A DNA stretch of 5,902 nt from Nitrososphaerales archaeon. GTDB taxonomy: Archaea > Thermoproteota > Nitrososphaeria > Nitrososphaerales > Nitrososphaeraceae. The position numbers were made by a program, and so were the translations under genes. Below are positions 5,351 to 5,902 of this stretch, piece by piece. Position 1 is the stretch's first letter. Every line of letters begins with the position of its first letter. The stretch is taken from assembly GCA_029237515.1 (NCBI GenBank), contig JARBAV010000204.1:1-5902 (forward strand). Direction: 5' to 3'. Under the pieces are notes generated by a model. It was not told where the DNA came from. It worked only from the letters and a program-made list of their open reading frames with translations, and did not search any database.

Positions 5351-5545
5351 TTATGACTGCTTAATTAGCTTTCGAAAGTTTTCTTTATTCTTTCCAACTT
5401 CTTCATTCCATGTTTCTTCTGTGTATCCGTGTACGTCTATTCCATGCTTCTTTGCATTGGCTAGAAGTTCTTCTTCTGTTTCGCCGTATATCGTGTGAGT
5501 GCATACCGGGTCACCGGCATCTTTACAGTTCAGACTTAATGTCAT
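5351..5545 (-). CDS. Small DUF1059 family protein, 64 residues
   Basis: The sequence follows the DUF1059 pattern: NCKDAGDPVC near the N-terminus (Cys7, Asp9, Cys15), then GETEEELLANAKKHGIDVHG (21-40) with His34 and His39, then a helical C-terminus. The two Cys and two His could bind a metal ion, but the biochemical role of DUF1059 proteins is not established. It is cytoplasmic, without a signal peptide. The ATG at 5543-5545 gives the family's usual length and the expected N-terminal strand; nothing upstream extends it. The kinase gene follows on the same strand after 78 bases (42 if the TTG start is used), so the two may be cotranscribed. Whether DUF1059 takes part in the kinase's signalling is unknown. 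Confidence 0.85.
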   Translation of the reverse strand: MTLSLNCKDAGDPVCTHTIYGETEEELLANAKKHGIDVHGYTEETWNEEVGKNKENFRKLIKQS

Positions 5546-5573
5546 TTGGTCATTAACCGATTAAGTCTTGGTC

Positions 5574-5630
5574 GCTTTTATCTATTGAGCAACTTTGTTA
5601 GTTATAACAATGCTTCAAAGTATTTTAAAA
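5574..5630 (-). promoter_or_regulatory. Promoter region of the DUF1059 gene
   Basis: Two TATA-like boxes lie on the minus strand. TTTTAAAATA (5621-5630) would give a leader of about 55 bases, and GATAAAAGC (5574-5582) a leader of only a few bases. The near one suits the leaderless or short-leader messages common in archaea. Confidence 0.4.
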
Positions 5631-5680
5631 GATTCACGAAGAAATTTTAATAAGTGGAGCATGAACCAACTACACGTTCT

Positions 5681-5788
5681 ATGCAAGGTCCAGCCATAAC
5701 AGAAATAGATCTATTCTACCTCCTAGTCTTCCATCCGTTATTAATGAGTTTAATTAGTGGTCAAATGTCTGGCAGTTGTCTATATTAA
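5681..5788 (+). CDS. Possible 35-residue single-pass membrane microprotein
   Basis: An ATG at 5681 opens 35 codons ending TAA at 5786-5788. Residues 8-25 (EIDLFYLLVFHPLLMSLI) form a stretch long and hydrophobic enough for one membrane helix. A TATA-like TTTTAATAAG (5645-5654) lies about 27-36 bases upstream, the spacing expected for a leaderless or very short leader. No homologue is recognised and no ribosome-binding site is seen. The frame could be open by chance. It diverges from the DUF1059 gene. Confidence 0.25.
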   Translation: MQGPAITEIDLFYLLVFHPLLMSLISGQMSGSCLY

Positions 5789-5827
5789 GACGTACGACAG
5801 ACAGATCTTTAGCGGTGAAAAATTAGG

Positions 5828-5858
5828 AGTTTTTATTAATAGCATAATTTTGCATAAT
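5828..5858 (+). promoter_or_regulatory. TATA candidate and GCATAAT direct repeat before a rightward frame
   Basis: TTTTTATTAAT (5830-5840) is a TATA-like stretch. It is followed by GCATAAT at 5842-5848 and again at 5852-5858, a 10-bp period that places both copies on the same face of the helix. This arrangement suits a repressor site that overlaps the transcription start. Confidence 0.35.
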
Positions 5859-5902
5859 GTTGCTCATCAAACTAGACAATATGTCCAGGCGGAAAAACAT
5901 CA
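5857..5902 (+). CDS. Possible start of a rightward gene, cut by the right edge
   Basis: An ATG at 5857 and a second in-frame ATG at 5881 open a frame that runs off the window (MLLIKLDNMSRRKNI). The upstream TATA-like stretch at 5830-5840 would give a start near 5862, which fits the ATG at 5881 with a short leader better than the ATG at 5857. Only 15 codons are visible, so the product cannot be named and the gene may not be real. Confidence 0.25.
   Translation, partial: MLLIKLDNMSRRKNI

Noticed and set aside
5661..5699. 12-codon frame MNQLHVLCKVQP
   Set aside because: Too short, no start signal, and it overlaps the better-positioned 35-codon frame.

Overview
The window looks like chromosomal DNA of an ammonia-oxidising archaeon of the Nitrososphaerales (Nitrososphaera/Nitrosocosmicus type). 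This is inferred from gene content: a soluble histidine kinase with tandem N-terminal sensor modules of a kind expanded in that group, a divergent P-II-like protein, a small DUF1059 protein, a BNR/Asp-box propeller protein, AT-rich DNA, and archaeal TATA-like boxes with few clear Shine-Dalgarno sites. No phylogenetic test was possible.

Layout from left to right. Positions 1-628 (minus) hold the N-terminal 209 residues of a BNR/Asp-box beta-propeller protein that runs off the left edge. Positions 637-903 (minus) read like the end of a broken gene, with two in-frame stops near its start. It is preceded at 911-977 by an unusually structured block in which two stems are interleaved. Positions 1028-1472 hold palindromes but no convincing gene. 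A P-II-like protein (1473-1802, minus) and a short protein with four 14-residue repeats, possibly phasin-like (2082-2459, plus), diverge from a 279-bp promoter region. A startless open frame (2539-2703) then runs into a winged-helix protein (2700-2954, plus) through an ATGA overlap. The window's main gene is the 707-residue histidine kinase (3149-5272, minus), with a DUF1059 protein (5351-5545, minus) just upstream on the same strand. The last 357 bases hold a candidate 35-residue membrane microprotein and the possible start of a rightward gene preceded by a GCATAAT direct repeat.

How the genes may work together is largely inference. The kinase and DUF1059 genes could be cotranscribed. The kinase has no membrane segment and no adjacent response regulator, so it probably senses a cytoplasmic signal and signals to a partner encoded elsewhere. 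The divergent P-II-like/repeat-protein pair could link nitrogen or energy status to a coiled-coil, possibly granule-associated protein, but nothing in the sequence proves that link. No tRNA, rRNA, CRISPR array, insertion sequence or phage gene was recognised.
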